This document shows positions 15,387-24,166 of a DNA stretch of 33,264 nt, in pieces (position 1 is the first letter of the stretch; the number at the start of each line of letters is the position of its first letter). Source of the stretch: Aeromicrobium sp. (GTDB taxonomy: Bacteria; Actinomycetota; Actinomycetes; Propionibacteriales; Nocardioidaceae). Both the position numbers and the translations under genes were made by a program. The stretch covers positions 1 to 33,264 of the forward strand of contig JAOPXL010000230.1 in the NCBI GenBank assembly GCA_025965175.1, in the 5' to 3' direction. Below the pieces are notes generated by a model. That model saw only the letters and a list, made by a program, of their open reading frames with translations. It made no database searches and was not told the origin of the DNA.

Positions 15387-16487
15387 TCAGGGCCGCGCCT
15401 CGATCACGAGGTTGACCGGTGTCGTGGTGGCGACGCGGACCCGGCTGAAGCCGGCGTCCTCGAGCAACGACGTGAGCACGGCGGGACCGGCCTGCGGGCC
15501 CAGTGCCCGCTGCCCGGGCTGGGCGAGCGAGGAGGGCGTGCAGACCAACGTCGAGGCGCCGTAGAACACGCGCCCGATGGGATGCAGGTTGTCCTCGATG
15601 TGGTCACCGGCCATCGGCTCGACGAGCATGAATGTCCCGTCATCGGCGAGGCAGCGGCGCACCGCTCGGGCAGCGCCGTCCGGGTCGCCCATGTCGTGCA
15701 GGCAGTCGAACATCGTGACCAGGCCCGCGGCTCGGGCCGGCAGGTCGGCGGCATCGCCCACCTCGAACGTCACGCTGTCCGTCACGCCGGCCTCCTCGGC
15801 ACGGCGGCGAGCCACGACGATCGAGCCCTCGTGGTAGTCGATCCCCACGAACCGCGAGCGCGGGAAGTGCTGCGCCATGAGGATCGTAGAGGCGCCGTGC
15901 CCGCACCCGACGTCGATGACGTCGGTGCCCTGGTCGAGCTTCGCGATCATGCCCTCCATCGCCGGCAGCCAGCTGTCGACGAGGTTGGCGGCGTACCCCG
16001 GCCGGAAGAAGCGCTCCGTGCCCGTGAACAGCAGACCGTCGTGCTCGTGCCAGCCGAATCCCTGCCCGGAGCGGAACCGGTCCTCGATCGTCGGTACGTC
16101 CCGGAGTGCCGCGAGTGCCAGCTGCATGCTGCCGGTGAAGAACGCCGGGCTGTCGGGGTCGGCAAGAGCAGCCTCCTGCTCGGGCGTCATCGACCAGAGA
16201 CCCGTCTCGCGGTCGTACTCGATGTAGCCGCCGGCGGCCTGGTTGGCCAGCCAGGGGGACAGGTAGACGGGCGACGTGTCGGTGCGCTGTGCGAGCTCCT
16301 CGGTGCTGACCGGCTCGCCGCCGCGCATCGCGGCGTAGATGCCGAGCTCGTCGCCGATCACGACCAGGCCGGCGCTGATGGTGCCACCCAGGTCACCGAT
16401 GATGCGGCCGAGCAGCTCGTCGAGGCGATCGGGGTCGATCTCGCGTGCCTGCTGCTGGGTGGAGGACGGGTGGGACTGGGTGGTCAT
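15387..16487 (-). CDS. Class I SAM-dependent methyltransferase with N-terminal winged-helix domain (Rv2258c-like)
   Basis: The 366-residue protein has an N-terminal helical/winged-helix dimerisation part (to about 100) and a Rossmann methyltransferase domain with motif I IDVGCGHGAS (191-200). It continues with a GIDYHEGSIVVARRRAEEAG block for SAM binding and the later FDCLHDMGDP. Domain order and length match M. tuberculosis Rv2258c, whose substrate is uncertain. The start is supported by AAAGGAA 6 bases upstream. It is divergent from the SARP-type regulator across 102 bp and is a likely target of it. Confidence 0.87.
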   Translation of the reverse strand: MTTQSHPSSTQQQAREIDPDRLDELLGRIIGDLGGTISAGLVVIGDELGIYAAMRGGEPVSTEELAQRTDTSPVYLSPWLANQAAGGYIEYDRETGLWSMTPEQEAALADPDSPAFFTGSMQLALAALRDVPTIEDRFRSGQGFGWHEHDGLLFTGTERFFRPGYAANLVDSWLPAMEGMIAKLDQGTDVIDVGCGHGASTILMAQHFPRSRFVGIDYHEGSIVVARRRAEEAGVTDSVTFEVGDAADLPARAAGLVTMFDCLHDMGDPDGAARAVRRCLADDGTFMLVEPMAGDHIEDNLHPIGRVFYGASTLVCTPSSLAQPGQRALGPQAGPAVLTSLLEDAGFSRVRVATTTPVNLVIEARP

Positions 16488-16532
16488 GGGTGTTCCTTTC
16501 GGTAGGTCATCTCTCCACGATCGGCCGGGTCC

Positions 16533-16561
16533 GTCGACGCGGCGTCAATCGACCGTCAATC
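16533..16561 (+). promoter_or_regulatory. Heptamer direct repeats, possible SARP operator
   Basis: GTCAATC occurs at 16544-16550 and 16555-16561, an 11-bp period, with a weaker third copy GTCGACG at 16533-16539. SARP regulators bind heptamer repeats with this period over the -35 region. The last copy ends 16 bp before the -10, longer than the usual ~8 bp, so the site could instead serve the divergent methyltransferase promoter. Confidence 0.5.
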
Positions 16562-16577
16562 CGGGGCAGAACGGGAC

Positions 16578-16583
16578 TATCCT
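16578..16583 (+). promoter_or_regulatory. -10 element of the SARP-type regulator gene, leaderless layout
   Basis: TATCCT, last T at -7 relative to ATG 16590. A GAGGAG fills the gap but touches the start codon, too close for normal Shine-Dalgarno pairing. Confidence 0.55.
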
Positions 16584-16589
16584 GAGGAG

Positions 16590-19500
16590 ATGCTTCGGCT
16601 GCGGATAGTTGACCGCCTGGAGGCTGAGGTGGATGGCGCGGCGGTTGCCATGCCCCCCGGCGGGCGCGCCTGCGCCCTGATCGGTTGGCTGGCACTGCAC
16701 CCGGGTCCCCATCCCCGCCGGGAGGTCGCCGCCAGCCTGTGGCCCGAGATGCCGAACGATCGTGCGCTCGCGAACCTGCGGACGGCGCTGTGGGCCGTTC
16801 ACCGATCGTGGGGGCCGGCCGGCCGGTACGTTGAGGCCACCCGCTCCGGGGTCGGGCTCGTGGAGGACGACATCTGGGTCGACGCGCTGCAGGACGACGC
16901 GACGATCGCGGGACACCTGCTGCCCGGTCTCGCGGACGAGTGGGCGGCGTCGGCCCGCGACGAACGCCGGCGCGCGGCCCTCGACGCGCTCGTCGAGCGG
17001 GCCGACACCGCCGAGCGTGACGGTGACCTGTCCGAGGCGGTCCGGCTCAACCGCGAGCTGTGCCGGCTGTGCCCGATCGACGAGAACGCGCACCGGTCGC
17101 TGCTGCAACGGCTGCTGCTGGCGGGGGACCGCGCCAGTGCCGTGTTGGCGTCGCGCGACTTCGCTGACCGGCTCGCGTCCGAGCTGGGGGTACGGCCGTC
17201 GGTGCCCACCCGAGCGGCGCACGCGCGAGCCCAGGCCGGGGTCGCCCGCAGCCCCCGGCCGCGGCTGTTGGGACGCGCCGAGGAGGTCGCCGGCCTGACG
17301 AGCCTGTGGCACACGGCAGCCCGCGGGGACGGGCAGGTCGTCGTGCTCGTGGGGGAGGCCGGCATCGGCAAGTCGAGCCTCATCGCGGAGCTGACGCACC
17401 GGGTCGAGACCTCGGGCGGCACCGTCGCCGCGGCGACGGGCGCGGACGCTGCCGGCCGCACCCCGTTCTCCGCATGGCTCGAGCTGTGCGACGGCCTCGC
17501 GGCCTCCGCGCCGCCAGTGCCCCAGGACGCCGGCTGGCCGCGTGAGCTCAACCGGCTGTCGCCCGGGCTCGGTGGTCGGCTCGGTCACCCGGGACCTCCG
17601 GCGTCCGTGGCGGCTCCCGAGCTCGAACGCCTGAGGGTTTTCGAGTCGGTCCTGCGGCTCGTGGAGTGGTCCTGCCTGCACCGACCGACGATGTTGGTGC
17701 TCGACGACGCCCACCGCGTCGACGGTGCCAGCCTGCGGCTGACCGCCCACGTCGCGCGCCGCCTCGCGGCCCTGCCGGTCCTGCTCGTCGTGGCCCACCG
17801 TGGGGGCGCCCTTCCGGTCGAGCTCACGACGCTCATCGCGGACCTGACGGCGCGCGGCCCTGTCGTCGAGGTCGCCGTGCGCCCGCTGGACGCCCCGGCG
17901 GCGGCGGCCCTCGCGACTTCGGTCCAATCACTGGGGGTCGACGCGGTGCGCAAGGTCGTCGCCGCCGCCGAGGGCAACCCGTTGCTGGTCGTGGAGTCGA
18001 GCCAGGCGCTGGCGCGGGGCGGTGCGGACCCGCCGGCGAACCTGCGCACCGCGGTGCGCGCCTCGTGCGGGCGGATGCCCACCGCCGGCGTGCGGCTCGT
18101 GCAGCTGCTGGCGGTGGCGGGGCGTCCGTTGTCGCCACCGGAGCTGGACCGCCTCGAGATCGACGGGGTCGACGCGCTGGAGGCGGCCGCGGCCGCTGAG
18201 GGACTGCTGGCCAGGCGCGGAGGCTCCCTGGGCTTCCGGCACGAGCTCCTCCGGGCGGCGGTCAGCGCCGAGATCGTGGACCCGGTCCGACTTCACGAGC
18301 GGATCGCCACCGCGGTCGACCCCTCCCGGCACGCGGACGTGGCACATCACTTGGCTGCCGCCGGCCGACCCGGCGACGCGGCCGCGCAGTGGGCCGCTGC
18401 GGCGGCGGACGCCCGCCGGGTGGGCGCGCTCGCGGAGGCTCGCGACTTCCTGACCAGGGCCACGGATGCCGCCCCCGCAGATGGGCGGCTGTGGCTCGAG
18501 CTGCAGGAGGTCTGCGCCTGGTCAGGACGGCACCTCGAGGCGGAGCCGGCGTGGGACCGTGCGGTGGCGCTTCTGCCGGTGCCCGACCTCGCCGCGGCGT
18601 GGTGTCGCCGGGGTCGCCAGCTCCGCTCGGTGCGCTGCGACCCCGCGGCATCGATGTCCGCCTACTCCGTGGCCCACGACCTCCTCACCCGGTGGAGCGC
18701 CCCGCGTCTGCGTGCTGACGTGCTGCTCGGCCTTGCCTGGGGCGATGCCGTCGCCGGTGACGGTCGACGCCATGAGGAGCTGCTGGAGAGGGCCGAGCGG
18801 CTGCTGCCGGACTCGCTCGATGTGCGGGTGGTCTCCGACGTCGTCGAGATCCGGATGCAGGGACTGATCCGACGAGGACTCTTCGCCCGAGCGGCCGGGG
18901 TCGCGCTGAGAGCGCCACCGCACGCGGTCTCAGCGCGGTTCCCCGACCGCGCCTTCGCGGTGCTGGTCAACGCCGCGTGCGCGCTGAGCTGTGCTGGTGA
19001 CCGGGACGGTTCGCTGGCACTCGCCGATCGCGCGGTCGAGGCGACGGCCGCCCTGCCCGCGGTCCTGATCGGCAGCCTCGCGGCACGGGCCCAGCTGCTG
19101 GCCCGGCTCGGCCGGCACGAGGAGGCTGCCGACACCGCGCGACGCCAGCTGGCCCTCGCCCAGCGGCTCGATGCGCCCGGGCTCGTCGCGACGACGTTCC
19201 ACGACGTGGGTCTCGTGGCCCTGGCCGCCGGTCGGTACCGGGTGGCCGCGACACATCTGGACCGTGCGCTGGCGGCCGGGGCACGCGTCAGCCGACCCAC
19301 GGCAGGCCTACGGTGCGCGGAGGCACTCGTCCGATCCGGTGACCCGGCGGGCGCGCGGCAGCGGCTCCGGACCGTCCTGCTCGATCCCGTGGGTCGGGCC
19401 GACCAGCCGTGGTCGCTGCTCCCGCAGATCGCGTACGTCCGGGGACTCGTGGCCGCCGCGGAGGGAGACCCGGACACCGCGCGTGCACGGTTCGACGAGG

Positions 19501-19688
19501 CGCGTGACGCCTGGCGGCGGGTGCTCGGATCCGTCACCGCCCGGACCGCCGACGGCTACCTGGCCCATCTCGTGGACCTCGGCCGGCCGCCCGTGACGGG
19601 GCTCGTCGAGCCCGAGTGCGAGCTCGACCGGATCCAGATGTCCCGCCAGGTCCTCCCGGCCGGCAGGTCGAGACCGACCCGCGTGTGA
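16590..19688 (+). CDS. SARP-type transcriptional regulator with BTAD, AAA ATPase and TPR-like regions, 1032 aa
   Basis: Domain order: DnrI-like winged helix (about 1-95), bacterial transcriptional activator domain (about 100-225), then a STAND/AAA ATPase with Walker A GEAGIGKS (255-262) and Walker B MLVLDDAH (368-375). The C-terminal half is Ala/Leu/Arg-rich helical and looks like degenerate TPR repeats. There is no C-terminal LuxR helix-turn-helix, so DNA binding must be N-terminal. Such large SARPs usually activate nearby secondary-metabolite genes when ATP and a signal are sensed. The neighbouring methyltransferase and MFS genes fit as targets, but no full biosynthetic cluster is visible here. 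Confidence 0.88.
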   Translation: MLRLRIVDRLEAEVDGAAVAMPPGGRACALIGWLALHPGPHPRREVAASLWPEMPNDRALANLRTALWAVHRSWGPAGRYVEATRSGVGLVEDDIWVDALQDDATIAGHLLPGLADEWAASARDERRRAALDALVERADTAERDGDLSEAVRLNRELCRLCPIDENAHRSLLQRLLLAGDRASAVLASRDFADRLASELGVRPSVPTRAAHARAQAGVARSPRPRLLGRAEEVAGLTSLWHTAARGDGQVVVLVGEAGIGKSSLIAELTHRVETSGGTVAAATGADAAGRTPFSAWLELCDGLAASAPPVPQDAGWPRELNRLSPGLGGRLGHPGPPASVAAPELERLRVFESVLRLVEWSCLHRPTMLVLDDAHRVDGASLRLTAHVARRLAALPVLLVVAHRGGALPVELTTLIADLTARGPVVEVAVRPLDAPAAAALATSVQSLGVDAVRKVVAAAEGNPLLVVESSQALARGGADPPANLRTAVRASCGRMPTAGVRLVQLLAVAGRPLSPPELDRLEIDGVDALEAAAAAEGLLARRGGSLGFRHELLRAAVSAEIVDPVRLHERIATAVDPSRHADVAHHLAAAGRPGDAAAQWAAAAADARRVGALAEARDFLTRATDAAPADGRLWLELQEVCAWSGRHLEAEPAWDRAVALLPVPDLAAAWCRRGRQLRSVRCDPAASMSAYSVAHDLLTRWSAPRLRADVLLGLAWGDAVAGDGRRHEELLERAERLLPDSLDVRVVSDVVEIRMQGLIRRGLFARAAGVALRAPPHAVSARFPDRAFAVLVNAACALSCAGDRDGSLALADRAVEATAALPAVLIGSLAARAQLLARLGRHEEAADTARRQLALAQRLDAPGLVATTFHDVGLVALAAGRYRVAATHLDRALAAGARVSRPTAGLRCAEALVRSGDPAGARQRLRTVLLDPVGRADQPWSLLPQIAYVRGLVAAAEGDPDTARARFDEARDAWRRVLGSVTARTADGYLAHLVDLGRPPVTGLVEPECELDRIQMSRQVLPAGRSRPTRV

Positions 19689-19702
19689 CGGCATCGCCGC
19701 CT

Positions 19703-21070
19703 TCAGGACCCCAGGATGTGGGCGGCCGCCTCGGCCCCCATGCGGATGCCGCCGTCGACGTGCTGGAAGCCCAGTCCGGCGACGTCGCTGCTGACGAACT
19801 GCAGCGGCCCGACCGGCTCGCGGAGCAGCGCACCGTACCTCGTCATCGAGCCGACGTCGAAGCTCGTCGCGTAGGCGCCCGCGGTGAGATCCTCGGCCGC
19901 CCAGTCGCTCTCGTAGTACGCGACGGGGTCCAGCGTCGCGGGACCGTAGTACGTCGCGAGCGAGGCCAGGATGCGCTCGCGACGCTCCTCCGCGCCGAGC
20001 CGTAGCATCGCGTCCGCCTGGTCACCGGCCACGAACGCGACCAGGGTGCCGCGGTCCTCGTCGTGGTTGGTGTTGTCGTACGCCTCGTGCGCAACCTGGT
20101 AGGGGCTGAACGCCGTCCCCGACAACCCGTCCGCGCGCCAGAACGGGGTCGCGTACGTGACGTGGACCTTGATGACGAGCCCGAACGACTGGTGCTGGCG
20201 CATCTGCTGGTGCAGCGCCGGGAGCGGGGGCGAGAAGGTGATGCGGGACACCAGGGTCGGCGGCACCGCCACGACGACGTGGGACGCGCGGTACGTCGCG
20301 CCGTCGGCGGTCACGGTGGCAGCATCGCCGTCCCACGCGATCGCCGAGACGGGGGCGCTCGTGCGGACGATGTCCCCGAGGTGCGTCGCGAGCTCGGTCG
20401 GGACGACCTGCAGCCCGCCCACGACGCGGCGGTCGAGGATGAACTCGGAGTCCACCAGGTTGCTGAACCCGCCGGCGCTCGCGGCCATGTGCACGGCCTG
20501 CAGGGCACTGAAGGCGTGATCGGGCTTCGTCAGCATGGCCGCGCCGATGAACAGGCTGATGTTGTCGCGCGCCTCCTGGTCGTCGGTCTGCTCGGCCAGC
20601 CAGGCCCCGAACGTCATCCGGTCGAGCCGCACCGCGTCGGGAGCTTCCCACGGCCGAGCCGGGTCCATCGCCGCCGAGAGCTCGTCGAGGATCGCCGTCA
20701 GCCGGATGATCTCGGCCTCGGTGTGCGGCGGCACGGGGAAGATCTCGCCCTCGAACAGGCGTCGCTCGCCGTCCCGGGTCACATAGACCGACTTGCCCTC
20801 GCGGTAGCGGGAGAACGTCTCGAGGTCGAGCTCGTCGAGCATCGCCAGCAGCGCGTCCTGGTCGGGGGAGACCCATTGTCCGCCGAGCTCGAGCATGACG
20901 CCGTCGACGGTGTCGGTCCACAGCCGGCCGCCCACGCGATCCCGGGCCTCCAGGACCACGACGCTGCGCCCGGCCTGCTGCAGACGGCGGGCCGCGGTGA
21001 GCCCGGTGACCCCGGCCCCGACCACGATGACATCGGTCTCGACCACATTCCCGGGCTCTTCGATGTCCAT
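19703..21070 (-). CDS. Flavin-containing monoamine oxidase family protein
   Basis: A 455-residue FAD enzyme that would oxidise primary or polyamine-type amines to aldehydes with H2O2 and ammonia. The N-terminal dinucleotide motif is VIVVGAGVTGLTAA (GxGxxG at 18-23), followed by EARDRVGGRLWT. The C-terminal flavin motif is GLGFQHVDGGIRMGAEAA. The ATG at 21070 is chosen over 21088 and 21115 because it leaves a usual short N-terminus and GACGAT stands at -12 to -7. It is divergent from the inositol-phosphatase-like gene across 59 bp. Substrate unknown. Confidence 0.87.
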   Translation of the reverse strand: MDIEEPGNVVETDVIVVGAGVTGLTAARRLQQAGRSVVVLEARDRVGGRLWTDTVDGVMLELGGQWVSPDQDALLAMLDELDLETFSRYREGKSVYVTRDGERRLFEGEIFPVPPHTEAEIIRLTAILDELSAAMDPARPWEAPDAVRLDRMTFGAWLAEQTDDQEARDNISLFIGAAMLTKPDHAFSALQAVHMAASAGGFSNLVDSEFILDRRVVGGLQVVPTELATHLGDIVRTSAPVSAIAWDGDAATVTADGATYRASHVVVAVPPTLVSRITFSPPLPALHQQMRQHQSFGLVIKVHVTYATPFWRADGLSGTAFSPYQVAHEAYDNTNHDEDRGTLVAFVAGDQADAMLRLGAEERRERILASLATYYGPATLDPVAYYESDWAAEDLTAGAYATSFDVGSMTRYGALLREPVGPLQFVSSDVAGLGFQHVDGGIRMGAEAAAHILGS

Positions 21071-21129
21071 GGGGCCATCGTCGCCCATCCGGGGCGCTTG
21101 CACACGAGGGGGCACGGCAGGATGGCCAC

Positions 21130-21924
21130 ATGACCGATCTGCAGTCCGATGTCGAGCTCGCGACGCGTCTGGTGCGCGACGCCGCGGCCCTGGCCTTGCG
21201 CATGCGCGCGGAGTCGAGCCTCGACGTGCAGCGCAAGACCTCGGTGTCCGATGTCGTCACCGACGCCGATCACGCCGCGGAGGCGTTGGTCGTGGAGACC
21301 CTGCGACGGGAGCGCCCGGCGGACGGCCTGCTGGGGGAGGAGGGGACCAGCCTCGCCGGCACGTCCGGGCGGCGGTGGGTCATCGACCCGGTCGATGGCA
21401 CCTACAACTTCGCGAACGGCTCGGACTACTGGTGCTCCGCGATCGCCCTGACCGATGGCGACGAGCTCGTCCTGGGTGCCGTGGCGCATCATCGCGACGG
21501 CGTGCTGGTGGGCGGGCCCGGGCTCCCCACGACCCTCGACGGCGAACCCGTCGCCCGGATGACGGACGATCCCATCGAGCGCCTGGGCGCCGGGACGTAC
21601 ATCCATCCCGCCACGATCGATGACCCGGCGATCCGGACGGCCTGGCTGCGCGCCGCTGCCCTCCCGGCCACCCTCCGGATGCACGGCTCGGGGTCGATGG
21701 ACCTCGTCGGCGTCGTGACGGGTCGGCTCGGCGCCTGGTTCCAGCACAGCACCCCCGACTGGGACTGGCTGCCCGGCGCGGCCCTCCTGCAGGGCGCCGG
21801 CGGGGTCGCCCGTCGGGTCGAGGTCGACGGACTGACCTGGTCGGTGGGAGGCCCGCCCGGTGCTGTCGACGCCCTGGCCGGGGCGCTGGCCGGCACGCCC
21901 ACCGCAGCGGAGGACGCGTCATGA
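21130..21924 (+). CDS. Inositol monophosphatase family phosphatase
   Basis: A Mg-dependent phosphatase of 264 residues, related to inositol monophosphatase and histidinol-phosphatase HisN. Metal-site motifs are GEEG (69-72), WVIDPVDGTYNF (83-94) and the C-terminal Asp in PDWDWLPGA (209-217). The exact substrate cannot be told. It is the first of four overlapping genes: the LOG-family gene starts inside its stop codon (ATGA). Confidence 0.88.
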   Translation: MTDLQSDVELATRLVRDAAALALRMRAESSLDVQRKTSVSDVVTDADHAAEALVVETLRRERPADGLLGEEGTSLAGTSGRRWVIDPVDGTYNFANGSDYWCSAIALTDGDELVLGAVAHHRDGVLVGGPGLPTTLDGEPVARMTDDPIERLGAGTYIHPATIDDPAIRTAWLRAAALPATLRMHGSGSMDLVGVVTGRLGAWFQHSTPDWDWLPGAALLQGAGGVARRVEVDGLTWSVGGPPGAVDALAGALAGTPTAAEDAS

Positions 21925-22520
21925 CGACCCTCGGCGCGGTCGCGGTGTTCTGCGGGTCGAGCTTCGGGAACGACCCGGCGTACGAGGCAGCCGCGCGGCT
22001 GACGGGTCGGACCCTGGCCGAGCGGGGGATCGACGTCATCTACGGGGGCGGGCACGTCGGCCTGATGGGGGCCGTCGCCGACGCGGCGGTCGAGGCCGGA
22101 GGTCGCGTCATCGGGGTGATCCCGCGCCAGCTCGACGACCGCGAGCTGGCCCACGACGGGCTGACCGAGCTGCACGTCGTCGAGTCGATGCACGAGCGCA
22201 AGCAGCTCATGGCCGACCTGTCCGACGCGTTCGTCGCGCTGCCGGGCGGCGCCGGCACGCTGGAGGAGATCGCGGAGCAGTGGACCTGGGCGCAGCTGAC
22301 GATCCACGCCAAGCCGTGCGGGTTCCTGGACGTCGCCGGGTTCTGGGCGCCGATGCGGACGATGCTGACCACGATGGTGGAGTCGGGATTCGTCCGCGCC
22401 GAGCAGTCGGGAATCGTGTCGTTCTCCGACGACCTCGATGACCTGCTCACGATCCTGTCGGCACCGCCGTCGTGGACCGACAAGTGGGGCGGCGTGACCG
22501 ACCAGACGCCCGTCCCGTGA
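21921..22520 (+). CDS. LOG family protein (cytokinin riboside 5'-monophosphate phosphoribohydrolase-like)
   Basis: A 199-residue Rossmann-fold protein of the LOG family, which releases free base from nucleoside monophosphates. Both signature motifs are intact: MHERK (90-94) and PGGAGTLEE (108-116). In actinobacteria the physiological substrate may be AMP or an adenosine derivative. It overlaps the upstream phosphatase gene (ATGA) and the downstream Nudix gene (GTGA). Confidence 0.93.
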   Translation: MTTLGAVAVFCGSSFGNDPAYEAAARLTGRTLAERGIDVIYGGGHVGLMGAVADAAVEAGGRVIGVIPRQLDDRELAHDGLTELHVVESMHERKQLMADLSDAFVALPGGAGTLEEIAEQWTWAQLTIHAKPCGFLDVAGFWAPMRTMLTTMVESGFVRAEQSGIVSFSDDLDDLLTILSAPPSWTDKWGGVTDQTPVP

Positions 22521-22924
22521 GCGCCCCGGTGATCCACGTGGCGGCAGCACTGACCGTCGATGCCGACGGACGCGCGCTGATGGTGCGCAAGCACGGGACG
22601 ACGATCCTCATGCAGCCCGGCGGCAAGATCGAGCCGGGGGAGAGCCCGCTGGAGACCCTACGGCGCGAGCTCGACGAGGAGCTCGGGCTCGACCTCGCTC
22701 CGGAGGCGTTCACGTGGCTCGGCACGTTCGAGGAGGACGCGGCCAACGAGCCCGGTCACCGCGTGCGGGCCGAGGTCTACACGTTGACGGTCGACGCCGC
22801 ACTGCCGCTGGCGGCCGCCGAGATTGCCGAGAGCCGCTGGGTCGACCCGCACGACGTCGGGGACATCGAGATCGCACCGTTGAGCAGCGCGGCCCTGCTG
22901 CCGATCCTGAGAGGACGACCATGA
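22517..22924 (+). CDS. Nudix hydrolase
   Basis: A 135-residue pyrophosphohydrolase. A complete Nudix box starts at Gly36: GGKIEPGESPLETLRRELDE then ELGLDL, with Glu51, Glu54 and Glu55 as Mg ligands. The box context (QPGGK) resembles small nucleotide-cleaning Nudix proteins. The GTG at 22517 is the start because it gives a GTGA overlap with the LOG gene and a normal N-terminal strand; a start at 22472 would lie well inside the preceding gene. Confidence 0.9.
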   Translation: MSAPVIHVAAALTVDADGRALMVRKHGTTILMQPGGKIEPGESPLETLRRELDEELGLDLAPEAFTWLGTFEEDAANEPGHRVRAEVYTLTVDAALPLAAAEIAESRWVDPHDVGDIEIAPLSSAALLPILRGRP

Positions 22925-23556
22925 GCACGATCGACGACACCGTCACGGTGCGGACCGGCAGCGACGCCGACCCGCTGGTCCTGCTGCTGCACGGCTTCGG
23001 GTCCAACGAGCAGGACCTGCCCGGGCTCGCCGCGCACCTCCCGGCCGGTCTCGCAACCGTGTCGGTGCGGGCTCCGCTGCCGCTCGGCGCCGGCTCGCAC
23101 GCCTGGGTGCCGATCGAGGTCCCGGGCCGACCCGACCCCGCGATCGTCGCGGCGTCGACCGAGGCGCTCCTGACCTGGTTCGACGCCCAGATCCCGGAAG
23201 GTCGACCCGTCGTGCTGCTGGGCTTCTCGCAGGGCGGACTCATGGTCAGCCAGCTGCTGCGGGCCCGGCCCGACCGGTTCGTCGCCGCGCTCGTGCTGTC
23301 CGGGTTCGTGCTCGACGCCGACCAGCCCGGCGACGCCGCGCTCGCCGAACGTCAGGTGCCGGTGTTCTTCGGCCACGGGGACGCCGACCCGGTCATCGCC
23401 CCGGACGCCACCCGTCGCGCGTCGGCGTGGCTCGCCGGACACGCAGCCACGACCGAGCGGACGTACGCCGGGCTCGCCCACGCGATCTCGGCCGAGGAGC
23501 TCGAGGACATCAACGCCTTCCTGCTCGCTCACGTCCCGGGGCTCAGCGCCCCCTGA
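22921..23556 (+). CDS. Carboxylesterase/phospholipase family alpha/beta hydrolase
   Basis: A 211-residue serine hydrolase similar to YtpA/EstB-type carboxylesterases. The nucleophile is Ser103 in GFSQGG, with Asp156 (GHGDADPVI) and His187 (AGLAHAIS) completing the triad; the oxyanion-hole block is LLLHGFGSNEQD. The ATG at 22921 overlaps the Nudix stop (ATGA). The 3' end overlaps the convergent S4-domain gene by 14 bases. Confidence 0.9.
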   Translation: MSTIDDTVTVRTGSDADPLVLLLHGFGSNEQDLPGLAAHLPAGLATVSVRAPLPLGAGSHAWVPIEVPGRPDPAIVAASTEALLTWFDAQIPEGRPVVLLGFSQGGLMVSQLLRARPDRFVAALVLSGFVLDADQPGDAALAERQVPVFFGHGDADPVIAPDATRRASAWLAGHAATTERTYAGLAHAISAEELEDINAFLLAHVPGLSAP

Positions 23557-23908
23557 GCCGGTCCATCGCCCGGCGGTCCCGCTTGGTCGGGCGCCCGGCG
23601 CCGCGGTCGCGGCGGGGCATCACCGCGACCTCCTCCTTGGGCGGGGGCGGCGGCGTGTGGTCCTCGTAGCACTGGACCGCGACCGGCGCGCCGACCCGCT
23701 TGGTGATGATCCGCGTGACGACGACGACCCGCTGGCCGGCCTCGGTCAGCGCCTCGACCCGGTCGCCGACCTTGACCGGCTGGGACGGCTTGGCCTTGGT
23801 GCCGTTGATGCGCACGTGCCCCGCCTTGCACTCCGACGACGCGATCGACCGGGTCTTGTAGAGCCGGACCGACGACACCCACACATCGGCGCGCGCGGTC
23901 GTGTCCAT
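23543..23908 (-). CDS. S4-domain RNA-binding protein (Hsp15-like)
   Basis: A 121-residue RNA-binding protein. The N-terminal ~60 residues are an S4 fold (WVSSVRLYKTRSIASSECKAGHVRINGTKAKPSQPVKVGD), and the basic tail (RRDRGAGRPTKRDRRAMDRL) fits Hsp15 proteins that bind stalled 50S subunits. It is divergent from a second S4-domain gene only 23 bp away, and its promoter overlaps that gene's promoter. Confidence 0.88.
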   Translation of the reverse strand: MDTTARADVWVSSVRLYKTRSIASSECKAGHVRINGTKAKPSQPVKVGDRVEALTEAGQRVVVVTRIITKRVGAPVAVQCYEDHTPPPPPKEEVAVMPRRDRGAGRPTKRDRRAMDRLRGR

Positions 23909-23915
23909 GCCTGCG

Positions 23916-23921
23916 AGCCTA
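23916..23921 (-). promoter_or_regulatory. -10 element of the Hsp15-like gene, overlapping the divergent -10
   Basis: Minus-strand TAGGCT ends 7 bases before the ATG at 23908. It overlaps the plus-strand hexamer at 23920-23925 by two bases. Confidence 0.5.
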
Positions 23922-23925
23922 TGCT
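23920..23925 (+). promoter_or_regulatory. -10 element of the second S4 gene, leaderless layout
   Basis: TATGCT, last T at -7 relative to ATG 23932. The six bases between (TCCCCC) contain no Shine-Dalgarno sequence, so a leaderless mRNA is likely. Confidence 0.65.
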
Positions 23926-23931
23926 TCCCCC

Positions 23932-24165
23932 ATGACGAACGACGACATCGAGGTCATCGAGATCACGGGTGACATGATCCGACTCGGCCAGTTCCTGAAG
24001 TTCGCCAACTTCGCCGACTCCGGCGCCCACGCGGGGGCCATGATCGGCGATGGCGACGTCTCGGTCGACGGGGTCATCGAGACCCGCCGCGGCCGCCAGC
24101 TCGCCAAGGGGATGCTCGTCGAGGTGCGCACGGCCTCGGAGAACCACGCCGCCCGGGTCGGTTGA
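23932..24165 (+). CDS. Small S4-domain RNA-binding protein (YbcJ/RlbA-like)
   Basis: A 77-residue protein that is almost only an S4 RNA-binding domain: ITGDMIRLGQFLKFANFADSG, then GDVSVDGVIETRRGRQLAKG. Length and sequence fit the YbcJ/RlbA family, thought to act on rRNA or ribosomes. The next gene starts 1 base after its stop, suggesting cotranscription with the luciferase-like gene. Confidence 0.88.
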   Translation: MTNDDIEVIEITGDMIRLGQFLKFANFADSGAHAGAMIGDGDVSVDGVIETRRGRQLAKGMLVEVRTASENHAARVG

Positions 24166-24166
24166 G

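Noticed and set aside
18500-19688. LuxR-type C-terminal DNA-binding domain in the large regulator
   Set aside because: The C-terminus lacks the LuxR helix-turn-helix pattern and ends in an unstructured basic tail; the protein fits a SARP-type layout.
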